64,000 nucleotides of DNA. Source: Ctenosaura bakeri. Lineage: Eukaryota > Chordata > Lepidosauria > Squamata > Iguanidae. The position numbers were made by a program, and so were the translations under genes. The notes under the pieces were generated by a model. The model did not search any database and was not told the DNA's origin. It was given only the letters and a program-made list of their open reading frames with translations. The stretch covers positions 744,001-808,000 of the forward strand of contig CAOLHI010000075.1 of assembly GCA_948474755.1 (NCBI GenBank). The letters run 5' to 3'. Positions 55,136 to 64,000 of this stretch are shown piece after piece (the first letter of the stretch is position 1; each line of letters starts with the position of its first letter).

Positions 55136-56552
55136 TTGTGGGCAACAATAAAAACAATGAGAAAAGCCAATGAAGAGCAATGCTTGATCAAACAAAAGGC
55201 CTCTTCAGTCCAGTATGTTATTTGCATTGTTGTCTATCAATTGACTATGGAAAATTTATCAGAAGAACATTGATGTGACTAGATCAATGTTACTTTTTGT
55301 GTTGTGAGCAAGGAAAAGCTGCCTACAGCCTAAAAGCTGAACATCTGCAGTGTATAAGTAAAATCAAATTTTAATTTCTGTCAAGCTAGTGGTCACTGCA
55401 ATTTTAACAAATACAGTACATACCAGTAGACATGACGAACATAAAAGTTTACTACAACTAATAGTAGTGTATGAAGTCTCTGGCTCAGGCAGTTGGTTCA
55501 CAAATACCAGGATGGATCTGTATAGTTATGCTGAACACAGAGGCTGTAATCTGCTTGGAAGGTGAAATGTGGGACACAAGACTGGAAGGCAGTCATTGAA
55601 AAACAAATTACAACTTTGTAGATGGACTAATGAAAGATGTCAAAGGTCATAATAACATCTGCACTGGAAAATTACTCCCAATTAAAATACATCTTAAAAC
55701 AAAAACCTCTCAATTATCTCTCTGATTATGAAATACAGAACTGATATAGCAGACAAGACATGATTTTTAAAAAGTTTTGTGATAAAAGATTATAACTTTA
55801 CATGTTTTGTGATTCCTCTAAACAACAAAGTTTTATACAATGTTTTATAATTTTTATGCTTTATGTTTTTTTAATTATTGCTCATTGCTTAGTGTTTGCA
55901 ATTGTATGCAGTGTTCTCTCTCTTGACATTTTTCAGAAAGCAAATTAGAAATAAAGAAATAATTCAATGAAATGAAAACAACACCTTTCTCCCTAGGAAG
56001 GAAGAAATAAAAAAGATAACTCTAAGTGTGCTGACTCAAGACTCAGGCACAGCAATCCCAAGTGGGCTTGGAGAGGGGGTTTCATGTGAGAAATTGCTCT
56101 TCATTACTACAGCCTTTCCATATCAGGATGGCCAAGGAAGGATATGTGAACAGGAAGACTTTTCTCCACCCTAATCAGCAGTTTGCCCTATTTCCTCCAA
56201 ATTGGTGAAGGGGCACAGCCTGCGCCTGCCCACAGGAATGGAGAGGCTTTGGGTCTAACAGATCAATTAACTCCCCTAATGTAAGTGTTTTGTTATGGGG
56301 CTGAATGGCTGCAGAAATATCTTTCATGGTAGATTTACATCTGTAACAACATTTGTGGCTATAATGAGAATTGTAGATATGCCCCCTTGCGTGGTAAAGC
56401 TCTTCCCCACTGGTAAATGGACAGTTCTGCCCAATTGTAACTGCTTCAGACACTTGTGGGAGGAGATGAACATTATCCAATTATGCAGCACTAAAAGATT
56501 CGCATCTAACAAAGTACACATTAAAATCAGCCCCCTGTCCTAAAAACAGTGT
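55136..56552. other. Unassigned stretch
   Basis: No gene or known repeat recognised. The 101-codon minus frame at 56175-56480 lacks a recognised domain. Confidence 0.4.
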
Positions 56553-57420
56553 TGTTATCACAGTTATGATATGTCTGGTGAGAGCACTAGATATCTCTTT
56601 GATATCAAATAATTTGGCCTTGCTTGATCTCTCTTTGCCATCTCACTCCACGTGTTTGCAGAGGCCTCCTGGACAAGCACGTACGGGTGCGGCTGTTAAT
56701 GACTGTACACTCCAAAACCCCATTCAGGCAAGCACTCTAAGCCTCTCCGTCACTTTAGGGAAAAACCTCCCTGCAACCTCCCAGCTTTGCTCGGCTCGGA
56801 GTTACACAAAGCCTTGCAGCCAAGAGCCAAGCCATTCCTTTATATTGGGCCATCAGTGTACCGGCCACGCTATTGTCATCAAGAGCAAAACCAATCATGC
56901 TAAACTTGACCTTTTCCAAATCCTTCATCCAGCTCCAAACTCTCTTTGTTCTCACCGAGCATAACATAGCCTGAAGGTAAACTCCACCCTAGAAAAGGTC
57001 CCCACTTTTGGGACCTCCTCGGACTACTTTGGACTTCCATCCCGCCTTGCTGCTGGTAGTCTGAAGGAACTCCCCTCAGCGAGCCCCGCTGAGCTTTCTC
57101 TCCAGGAACCCCGCTTCTCTCCAGGACGAGACCAGGTGTCATATTGCCTTCCCGAAAAGCTCTGCGTTTCTATTTCTCAGTTAGTTAGTTTATGTCTTGT
57201 CATGTGTGTTTCTTGTCTTTAATAAAATATTGTTTACTACTTCAAAAACCTTGTCTAGCCGCTCTCTGACCTGCCGCTGTATACATAGGGTTAAAGATCC
57301 TTGCTATCGTTACCCTGCCTCTCGTTTAGCCGAGACAGTTCTCAAGCTAAATTCCCCCAACTTGTGTTTTTATTTGGTAATTTGGGAGCCCCTCCCGGGA
57401 CCCCCAACATACAGGGTAAT
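56553..57420 (+). mobile_element. Solo LTR, sense
   Basis: It starts TGTTATC at 56553 and ends ...CAGGGTAAT at 57420, with AGTGT directly on both sides (56548-56552, 57421-57425), a 5-bp target duplication. The GATATC pair lies at about 56589-56606. The TATA position is mutated (TAGAAAA, about 56990). AATAAA lies at 57221-57226. No internal viral sequence adjoins. U3 is more diverged than in the copy at 19.1 kb. Confidence 0.88.
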
Positions 57421-57750
57421 AGTGTGAAGAATCCTCCTCTAATATCCTCTGGACACCCATATAAGTAGTGAGAAGTTTTAGCTCCGTAGGATTTCTCATG
57501 CAGAAAATAACCTGCTCAAATCAGGCCAAAGTTATTCACAGCTTATTCCACTCTGCCAACATGGAGCTGTCACTTGCCCTTCTTGTTGCCAAAGCAGATG
57601 TCCAAAGAGGCAGCCGCTTACCACATCATGGGAAATGACTTCAGACACTGGACTACAAAATTATTGCCAAGTTGAAAACCTCCTCAATTCAGGCTTCCAT
57701 AGGGGCTGGTGACAAAGTTCTGCAAGCAACTGCTCAAGTCCTATTTCAAA
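57421..57750. other. Unassigned spacer
   Basis: No feature recognised. Confidence 0.4.
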
Positions 57751-57893
57751 GGGTCTTTCTGCACTACACTGTAATAGTGCTATTATTCTACTTTCAACAC
57801 CCTGTGAAATTCTGGGGTTTGTAGTTTACTGATGCCAAAGAGCTCTATGGCTGAGAATTCTAAATGCCCCTCCCTAAACTACAAGCCCCTTCT
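57751..57893. mobile_element. Palindromic MITE, family B, copy 3 (right end lost)
   Basis: It matches copy 1 from 'gggtctttctgcactacac' through 'attctggggtttgtagttta' and 'gctgagaattctaaatgcc', then breaks off at about 57893 before the right inverted repeat. Confidence 0.8.
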
Positions 57894-57972
57894 GTTGCTC
57901 AAGGAGACGAGTAGTGAGGCCATCTCCTCTTGGAGTCTGTACTTCTTTGGCTAGAAGCTGTTCCCAGAGTGT

Positions 57973-58100
57973 GGTGTTACACTAATTTTCTGGGGGTCCT
58001 GAGGGTCCCAGTCACCAAATTAGTTATTTTGAGTTCAAGGAGGTCCCTGTCACCAAATTAGTTATTCCTGGGCTACGTGACAGATTGAGTCACTGGCTTG
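57973..58100 (-). mobile_element. Possible LTR end fragment, antisense
   Basis: 'tgttacactaattttctggg' followed by 'ggtcc' resembles the antisense LTR terminus at 3649. Beyond that the match fades. 'gtcaccaaattagttatt' is present twice, 39 bp apart (58011 and 58050). Low confidence. Confidence 0.35.
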
Positions 58101-58829
58101 ACCAGAATTTTTCTAACTTCGGCCTTTCAGCCGTTCCTGCCTACGTGCACTTACAGTGACCCCGTCAGACACATGGAATGATTTTTAGTATTAGCCACAT
58201 GGAGATATCAATTTGATGTGGTGAATTAATAAATTGTAGACCCTGGGAGAAAGCTATTAGCCATATTAACAGTGGAGTCAGTGGCATTTGAATCCCACTT
58301 GATGATCCTGCACCTCTGGTGTCTTCCCATGTCTTCACTCTCTCTTCAAGTCCAGGTTCACCCCACCACTTCTGGGGTCCCAGGATACTGGGCTGCCCCT
58401 CTCTCAGGTCACACTGCTGGATTCAGGGTTGAGCTGGCTGCTGCTCCATCTGGGAAGGCAGTGGTTCCAGCTTCTGTCTCAGTCTGGAATTTGTCTTCTT
58501 CACTGTGACCCACCTGAGACATCTCAAGGTGCTTCTAGTGTGGAAGTTTGCAAAATACTTGAATCTGAACACTCTGTCAGGAATGGAACCAATTCACAAG
58601 AGGTATTAATTGGTAACCATACTTTATTGGCACTTGGTGCACATCATGACTTCAGTGCTCAGACTAAAGAAAGGGGAAAAATGCAAAGCAGTTAAGTGAC
58701 ATCTCCCACATGCCATTCCTGGGCAGATTCTGTTCTAACATTCCCAGCCCTCTGTACCAGGCGATTATCTTTCTAACGGCTACTGCAAATCCCACTCTTA
58801 TCTCATTCTTTTGGTGGGCTGAATAAACA
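58101..58829. other. Unassigned stretch
   Basis: No gene or repeat recognised; frames at 58272-58695 lack domains. Confidence 0.4.
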
Positions 58830-59070
58830 GGGAGCCCTGGTGGTGCAGTGGTTGAATGCCAGTACTGCAAGCCACAAGGTTGTGAGTTCCATCCTGCTGG
58901 GTTCCAAGGTTGACTCAGCCTTCCATCCTTTCGCAGGTCAGTAAAATGAGTACCCAGCTTGTTGGGGGCATGTATAGAAATGTATCGAAATACATGCTAT
59001 TTGTAAGTTGTTCGCCGCCTCGATCCATATGGAGAGGCGGGATACAAATAAATAATAATAATAAAAAAAA
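58830..59070 (+). mobile_element. tRNA-derived SINE with an L2-type tail
   Basis: The head starts GGGAGCCCTGG. Box A is TGGTGCAGTGG (58841-58851), and a box B-like GAGTTCCATCC lies at 58884-58894 (consensus GGTTCGANTCC). The 3' end reads 'gttgttcgccgcctcgatcc' and 'ggcgggatacaaataa', then an (ATA)n/A tail. The 3' end closely matches the L2 fragment at 33.9 kb, as expected if L2 machinery mobilised it. Confidence 0.88.
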
Positions 59071-59084
59071 CCAAACTGCCAAAC

Positions 59085-59790
59085 ACTGATGACATTAGTG
59101 GAAATGGATAAACTCACAGCTAGACTAAAACATCCAACAGAAGATGACTTCGTAAGGAAGCAGAAATTACTGACTGATTACTTAAGAGAAAATGATGGTT
59201 TGAGGGTTTTGAACTTGCAGTTCTTATTTTTCCTTTTTTAAATGATTAGATGTTTATTTACTGTGATATTATGTAAACAAGTTAAAGAAAATTATAGATG
59301 ACCATAATTTGTTGCCATACAAATATATGTACAATGCATAAATAAGGAGATATTAAGGAGGTTAGATTTGTTGAATTAAGAAATAGAATCATTTTTATAT
59401 GAATATGATAAAGGTTTCATTCAGTTTATTTGGATAACTAAGGGGGGGATAGATATCTATAGAATTAAATTTAAGCAACAAATATTAAATTTAGTGAAAA
59501 TTTTGATTTATACAATTAGTGTTTCTGGAGAGTTACTATGGGTTGTTGGCACTGGAGTGAGAACCACCTTTTCAATAATGTATATTTGTTTATTAGTTTT
59601 GACTGATGTTTATAATTTTGTTGTTTTTGTGGTTATTATTTAGTTTTATATTGTATAGTGGATTTTGGTTTTTCATTTTATGAGTGCTTTTTTCTTCTTG
59701 TATTTTCTTTATTTAGTTTGTGTCTTGTGTTTTGTGTTTATTTTCAGCTGCTATTTATAAATACAACATGTAGGAAACATTCTTTAAAAA
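59085..59790 (+). mobile_element. L1 3' end, sense
   Basis: The start encodes the last residues of L1 ORF2 (a MDKLTARLKHP-like stretch, then DYLRENDGLRV). It is followed by an AT-rich 3' UTR. No clear A tail or target duplication was identified. CR1 begins at 59794. Confidence 0.7.
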
Positions 59791-59793
59791 GAA

Positions 59794-61290
59794 TAATAGA
59801 ATCATAGAGTTGGAAGAGACCACAGGGGCCATCCTGTCCAACCCTCTGCCATGCAGGAACCCACATCAAAGTACTCCCAACAGATGGCCACCCAGCCTTT
59901 ACTTAAAAACCTCCAAAGAAGGAGACTCTACCACACTCCAAGGCAGCATATTACACTGCCGGACAGCTCTGACCATCAGGAAGTTCTTCCTGAGGTTTAA
60001 GTGGAATCTCTTTTCCTGCAGTTTGAATTTATTGCTCCTTGTCCTAGTTCTGGAGCAGTGGAAAACAGGCCCACTCCCTCCTCAACATGACATCCCTTCA
60101 AATATTAAAACATGGATACCATGTCCCCTCTTAACCTTCTCTTCTTCAGACTAAACATACCCAGCTCCCTAAGACACTCCTCATAGGGCTTCACGGCTTC
60201 CAGACCCAACACCATTTTGGTTGCCCTCCTCGGGATATACTCCAGCTTGTTAGTATCCTTCTTGAAATGAGGTTCCCAGAACAAGACACAGTATTCCAAA
60301 TGAGTCTAACAAAAGCAGAAGAGAGTGGTACCACTACCTCTGCATCACACTGCTGACTCATGTTCAGACTCCTAGATCCTTTTCACACGTACTGTTATCA
60401 AGCCATGTGTTCCCCCATCCTATATTTGTACATTCCATTTTTTCTGCCTAAGTGTAGGACTTTACATTTCTCTCTGTTGAAATTCATTTTGTTAGCTTTG
60501 GCCCAGCTCTCCAATCTGTCAAGATCTTTTTGAAATTTGATCCTGTCCTCTGGTGTATTAGCAACCCCTCCCAATTTGGTATCATCTGCAAATTTGATCA
60601 GCATACCCTCTGCTCCTTCATCCAAGTCATTGATGAAGATGTTGAATAGCACTGGGCCCAGGAGAGAAACCTGTAGCACCCCACAAATCAGTTCTCTCCA
60701 GGAAGAAGAGAAACTATTGGTGGCCACCCTTTGGGTTTGGTCAGTCAACCAATTACAAATCCACCTAACAGTAGCACTGTCCAGCCCGCATTTTACTTTG
60801 CAAAAATGTCATGGGGAACTTTGTTGAAGGCCTTACTGAAATTAAGATATGCTATGAGAACAGCATTCCCTATCAAGCTTGTAACTCTATCATAAAAAGA
60901 GTTAAGATTAGTCATGACTTGCTTTTGAGAAATCCATGTTGACTTTTAATGATTATGGCATTACTTTCTAAGTAATTACAAATTGACTGTTTAATGATCT
61001 GCTCTATGATGTTTCTTGGTATTGATGTCAGACTGACTGGGTGATAACTATTTGAGTCCTCTTTTTTTCCCCTTTTTGAAGATGAGGACATTTTCCCTCC
61101 TCCAGTCTGTTGGGACTTCTCCTGCTCTCCAGGAGTTCTCAAAGATCATTGTGAATGGTCCTGAAATTACTTCTGCTAGTTCTTTTGACATCTTTGGGTG
61201 TAATTCATCTGTCCCTGCAGGTACTGTACTACTTCTCTATCTATTCTGTGCTGCATTTCCCCCATTTCCCCACCTGGTCCCCACCCCCCA
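59794..61290 (-). mobile_element. CR1 LINE, 1.5-kb antisense copy
   Basis: It begins at its 3' end with 'aatagaatcatagagttgga' and runs to the region upstream of the RT core near 61290. Minus frames 60105-60299 and 60398-60748 carry the C-terminal [14 protein letters not shown] and the RT core (FNIFINDLDEG, FADDTKLGG). The frame at 60912-61142 carries a YHPVSLTSIPRNIIEQI-like RT block (normally YRPVSL). Several stops break it. Confidence 0.92.
60398..60748 (-). pseudogene. CR1 reverse transcriptase core remnant
   Basis: An open 116-codon frame carries the RT palm: GPVLFNIFINDLDEG, KFADDTKLGG (the two catalytic aspartates are intact) and LGRKNGMYKYRMG. Flanking frames are broken, so no full RT exists. 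This is the best conserved catalytic RT segment in the window. Confidence 0.88.
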
Positions 61291-61494
61291 GGTTGAGAAA
61301 GAAAGAATAGTTTCATCATAATTTTAGAGTATATGTAATATAATTATGGCTGGTTCTGAAAGACTTGTTAAACTGGAGAAACAGTTCTTAGAAATTAAAT
61401 TATTACTCTTAAAATGTTGTTTTTTTAGAAACAATAGTTTTAAAAGTCTTTTTTTTTATTGTTAAGCAACAATTTCAATAGTTCAGGTTATTTT

Positions 61495-61800
61495 CCTTCC
61501 GGTCAAATGGCGGATGCGAGCAGCAGCTCGGATTGAAGCTGGGCAATGGTGCAGCTCCGGGCTGCTTCCCTCTGGAATCCAGCTGCCTTTTTTGTGATCC
61601 TGAGGTGGCTAAACACCCCACCCCCGGTACAGGGGGTTCGGAAGCAGTCCGTAGGGGACCCCACAACTGGTGTATGGCTCTGCTCTGCCCGGATGGGAGA
61701 GCAAGAAGCACCAGGGGGTCGAAGGACCTCGACGGATCCAGAGGGACGCCGCAAGAGCGGCACAAGCGCCGCCAAACAACTTTTTTAATAAAGAAGCAAG
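61495..61800 (+). promoter_or_regulatory. CpG-rich 5' region of the L1-like element
   Basis: This is a sharp local rise in GC and CpG relative to AT-rich flanks, directly downstream of the left target duplication. 'aaatggcgg' (61506-61514) contains ATGGCGG, resembling the YY1-type site at the start of many L1 promoters. Function is inferred from position only. Confidence 0.45.
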
Positions 61801-63891
61801 AAGAAACAATCAAAGAACCTAAAGCTTGTAATCTGTCTTGATTTCCTGCTTTTGAGATACCACATTGGTTATGGCTTGCTACGGTGTACGCAGAAGCGAA
61901 GGAGGAAGGGCCCGGAGAATTTATGTGAGCTACGTGAGTTTTGGGTGTTTTGACTGTGAGTTTTCTTAAAGCGGCGGCTGACATGAAGGAAAAGAGAGAC
62001 TTGGAGAAGTTTGGTGGATTGAGCTCTTAAAGTAAAAAAAAAAAGTCTGTTTAATTGGATCAACAATCAATAATCACTAATTGGACATATTCATTAAGCT
62101 ACTGAATAACTTAGATGGCTGTGGAATAAGACTGGATTTGAATAGATTTAATAATCTCATGTGAGCAGCGAATTTTCTTCTGGTGGATCTGAGATGTAGG
62201 ATTTGGAATGCTGTTTTTGGGATTTTTGAAGCTATGAGAATATGCTTCTGCTTCTCTTTTTTGGGATTTCGGACTATTGGATTTGTCTATGACTGTGATT
62301 CAGTGCTGGGAAGTCAAGTTAACACCCTCACTCCCTTGGATCTTGCTGCATTGGAAAGTGAATATGAGAAACAGAAGAAGTTTTGGAAGAAGCTTTAGAA
62401 GAAGCAGTTGAAGCAAATATGGGAAGTAAATCAGTTGCAGCAAATCTGGGAAGGGAGGGGGCTTTGGGGGAGATTTGATGGGTGCAATGATGATTATAGT
62501 GGTAAATATGTTTCTGAGAATGATATATTGATATCTGTTTCTATTTGTATGTTTAATGAGATATTCTAACAGTTGAGGGTCTTGAAGAGATTGGGGAGCT
62601 TGTGGTGGATAGCATTAACAATCCCACTCCTGGTGGTGGGACGGCTCAGAACTTAAAGTGACAACAAGCATACATTGAAATATCGGAGAAATATCTGAGA
62701 TGAGTTCTGGGCTGTAAAGTCACAGAAGGGTGTGGGGAAGATGGGTTACAATGAGAATAATGGTATAAGCTGGAAGCAATAAGATAACAGTTATTGAGCA
62801 GTGTATTTTTTTTGGAACGTGAATTGTCTCCTGCTTTTTTCTGTTCATGTCTGGACTCCTGGGATTGTTGTGGCTATAACTCTGCGATAGAAGGTCAACT
62901 AAGCAAAACAATCTCTCTTCCTCTTTAACTGCCCAGATTCAAAGCGACCATGAGAAGACAAAGAAAATCCAGAAATGAACTCTGGGTAGTTGGGCAGGGA
63001 TGGGAGGGGTGTAAAGATGGCGAATTTTGGAATAGATCTGAATATGTAATGTATTTTGACATTGTAAAAGAAGTTCATATATTGGAATGTTAAATTGGAA
63101 TTAATATAGTCATTGAAGTTGTTAAAGGGATGAAGGGGTTTGTGTGATGGGGGAGCTGGGTCAGATGTCATTTATGATGGTTCCCCACCCTCTGGGGTGT
63201 AATGGCCTTTAAGCGATGATAAGCAATACAGAATTTTTTTAGATATGAGTTTGGCCGTGGAATCCCAGATGGAGAGGGGAGGTAGTGATGTGGCAAGACA
63301 CGGTGTACTGATGTAAACGAAGCAGTAGGTACTTTAACAAACATAAGCTTACAACAATAAAAAAAATAAAAAATAAAAAAAATATTAATAGAGACAGTGA
63401 GAAAGGGGTTAAACAGCAATATGGAAAACAGTTGGAAGCAGGACAGAGAATAATTCAGGGTGGATGTTGATATAACAACTCAGAATGCTAGAAAATATAT
63501 AGTAAATGATTGGAGGAATCTATAAGAGGAGAAGAGGGGAAGAAAATAGATAGAGACTTTAATTGGGGGGAAAAAATTAGGAGACTGAGAACAGGCAGAT
63601 ATTTAGAGAGAAGAAGAAAGGCCAAAAACAGGTAACAGCTGGGAACTATCATTTGACAAGACTGGTTTGGAACGGTGATTGTCACTGGGATAACTTTAAT
63701 ATAACAGGGAAAGGCAAAAGGAGAAGCTTGTTCAAGCATGAAAACAGCAATGTAGTGTGGTACATGATTGTTACTGTGGGCTTCGGGAGGTGGGGATCAA
63801 GACAGGGTGGAAGATCAGAAATATTGCATGTTAAAATACAGTTTAAAGATTGTTTTTATTTTGTGAAACTTAATAAAATTATTATTAAAAA
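61495..63891 (+). mobile_element. 2.4-kb L1-like element with intact 5' end and no long ORF
   Basis: A perfect 18-bp duplication AATAGTTCAGGTTATTTT flanks it (61477-61494, 63892-63909). The 5' end is CpG-rich (about 61495-61800), starting CCTTCCGGTCAAATGGCGGA, like an L1 5' UTR promoter region. The 3' end is 'cttaataaaattattattaaaa', an L1-style poly(A) end. Between them no L1 ORF1, endonuclease or RT motif was recognised. A 169-codon minus frame covers the CpG-rich part (61475-61984). It is either an internally deleted L1 or a non-autonomous L1-driven family. Confidence 0.8.
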
Positions 63892-64000
63892 AATAGTTCA
63901 GGTTATTTTAATTTCTTACTTTGAAAGATAATCTGAAGTGGGCTGTTTTTAGCTGTTTTTTGAAAGAAAATATTTTTAGTAATTTTAATTGTTGAAAAAA

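Noticed and set aside
56175..56480. 101-codon minus-strand frame with Cys/His residues
   Set aside because: Cys/His spacing does not fit a known zinc finger and no repeat or gene context supports coding.
58272..58695. Pair of overlapping frames resembling an exon
   Set aside because: No splice context, domain or conserved signature could be supported.

Overview
The window reads as gene-poor, repeat-dense DNA from a squamate reptile (lizard or snake). No host protein-coding exon, tRNA gene or functional rRNA gene could be supported. The squamate call rests on the repeat mixture: a 5S-rRNA-derived SINE with a Bov-B-type tail, tRNA-derived Sauria-type SINEs, a Bov-B/RTE remnant, many CR1 pieces ending in the ATTCTATG octamer, L2 remnants, several AT-rich L1 elements, a DIRS element with a tyrosine recombinase relic, Penelope-like ends and several non-autonomous DNA transposon families. 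Almost every open reading frame of any length is a broken piece of a retroelement or lies by chance in low-complexity DNA.

Layout. 1-5.7 kb: antisense CR1, an unassigned stretch, a CR1 3' end, then two solo LTRs of one family in opposite orientation; the first carries an internal inverted duplication. 5.7-10.2 kb: a degraded endonuclease/RT LINE, then the 5' half of an antisense L1. 10.2-16.2 kb: mostly unassigned, with one GC-rich TIR element. 16.2-21.5 kb: a 5'-truncated L1 with an 18-bp target duplication, the 5S SINE, antisense CR1, a solo LTR, a second GC-rich TIR element and a Sauria SINE. 21.5-28.6 kb: a 227-codon frame of unknown meaning, a palindromic MITE, a short LTR-like repeat pair, a third GC-rich TIR element and a Bov-B relic holding a small hAT-like insert. 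28.6-30.1 kb: an antisense LTR with a nested L1 tail. 31 kb: two Penelope-like ends with degenerate hammerhead-like cores. 33.1-36.6 kb: an antisense L1 holding an L2 piece and a sense L1, with both L1 target duplications readable. 38.8-45.6 kb: a hAT-like element holding a near full-length L1, which holds a CR1 tail and a 46-bp micro-insertion. 49.7-55.1 kb: CR1, DIRS, then a long antisense CR1 interrupted by a palindromic hAT-like element, a SINE and a MITE. 56.5-64 kb: another solo LTR, an L2-tailed SINE, an L1 3' end, a 1.5-kb antisense CR1, and a 2.4-kb L1-like element with an intact-looking 5' end, an 18-bp target duplication and no recognisable long ORF.

Nothing here forms an operon-like or pathway-like system. 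What can be read is stratigraphy: who inserted into whom. It can also be seen which SINEs borrowed the tail of which LINE: Bov-B tails on the Sauria and 5S SINEs, an L2 tail on the SINE at 58.8 kb. The least ordinary items are the 2.4-kb L1-like element, the palindromic compound hAT-like element, the LTR inverted duplication, a probable short L1 3' transduction, and the hammerhead-like cores in the Penelope-like ends. All family names come from reading the sequence without a database search.
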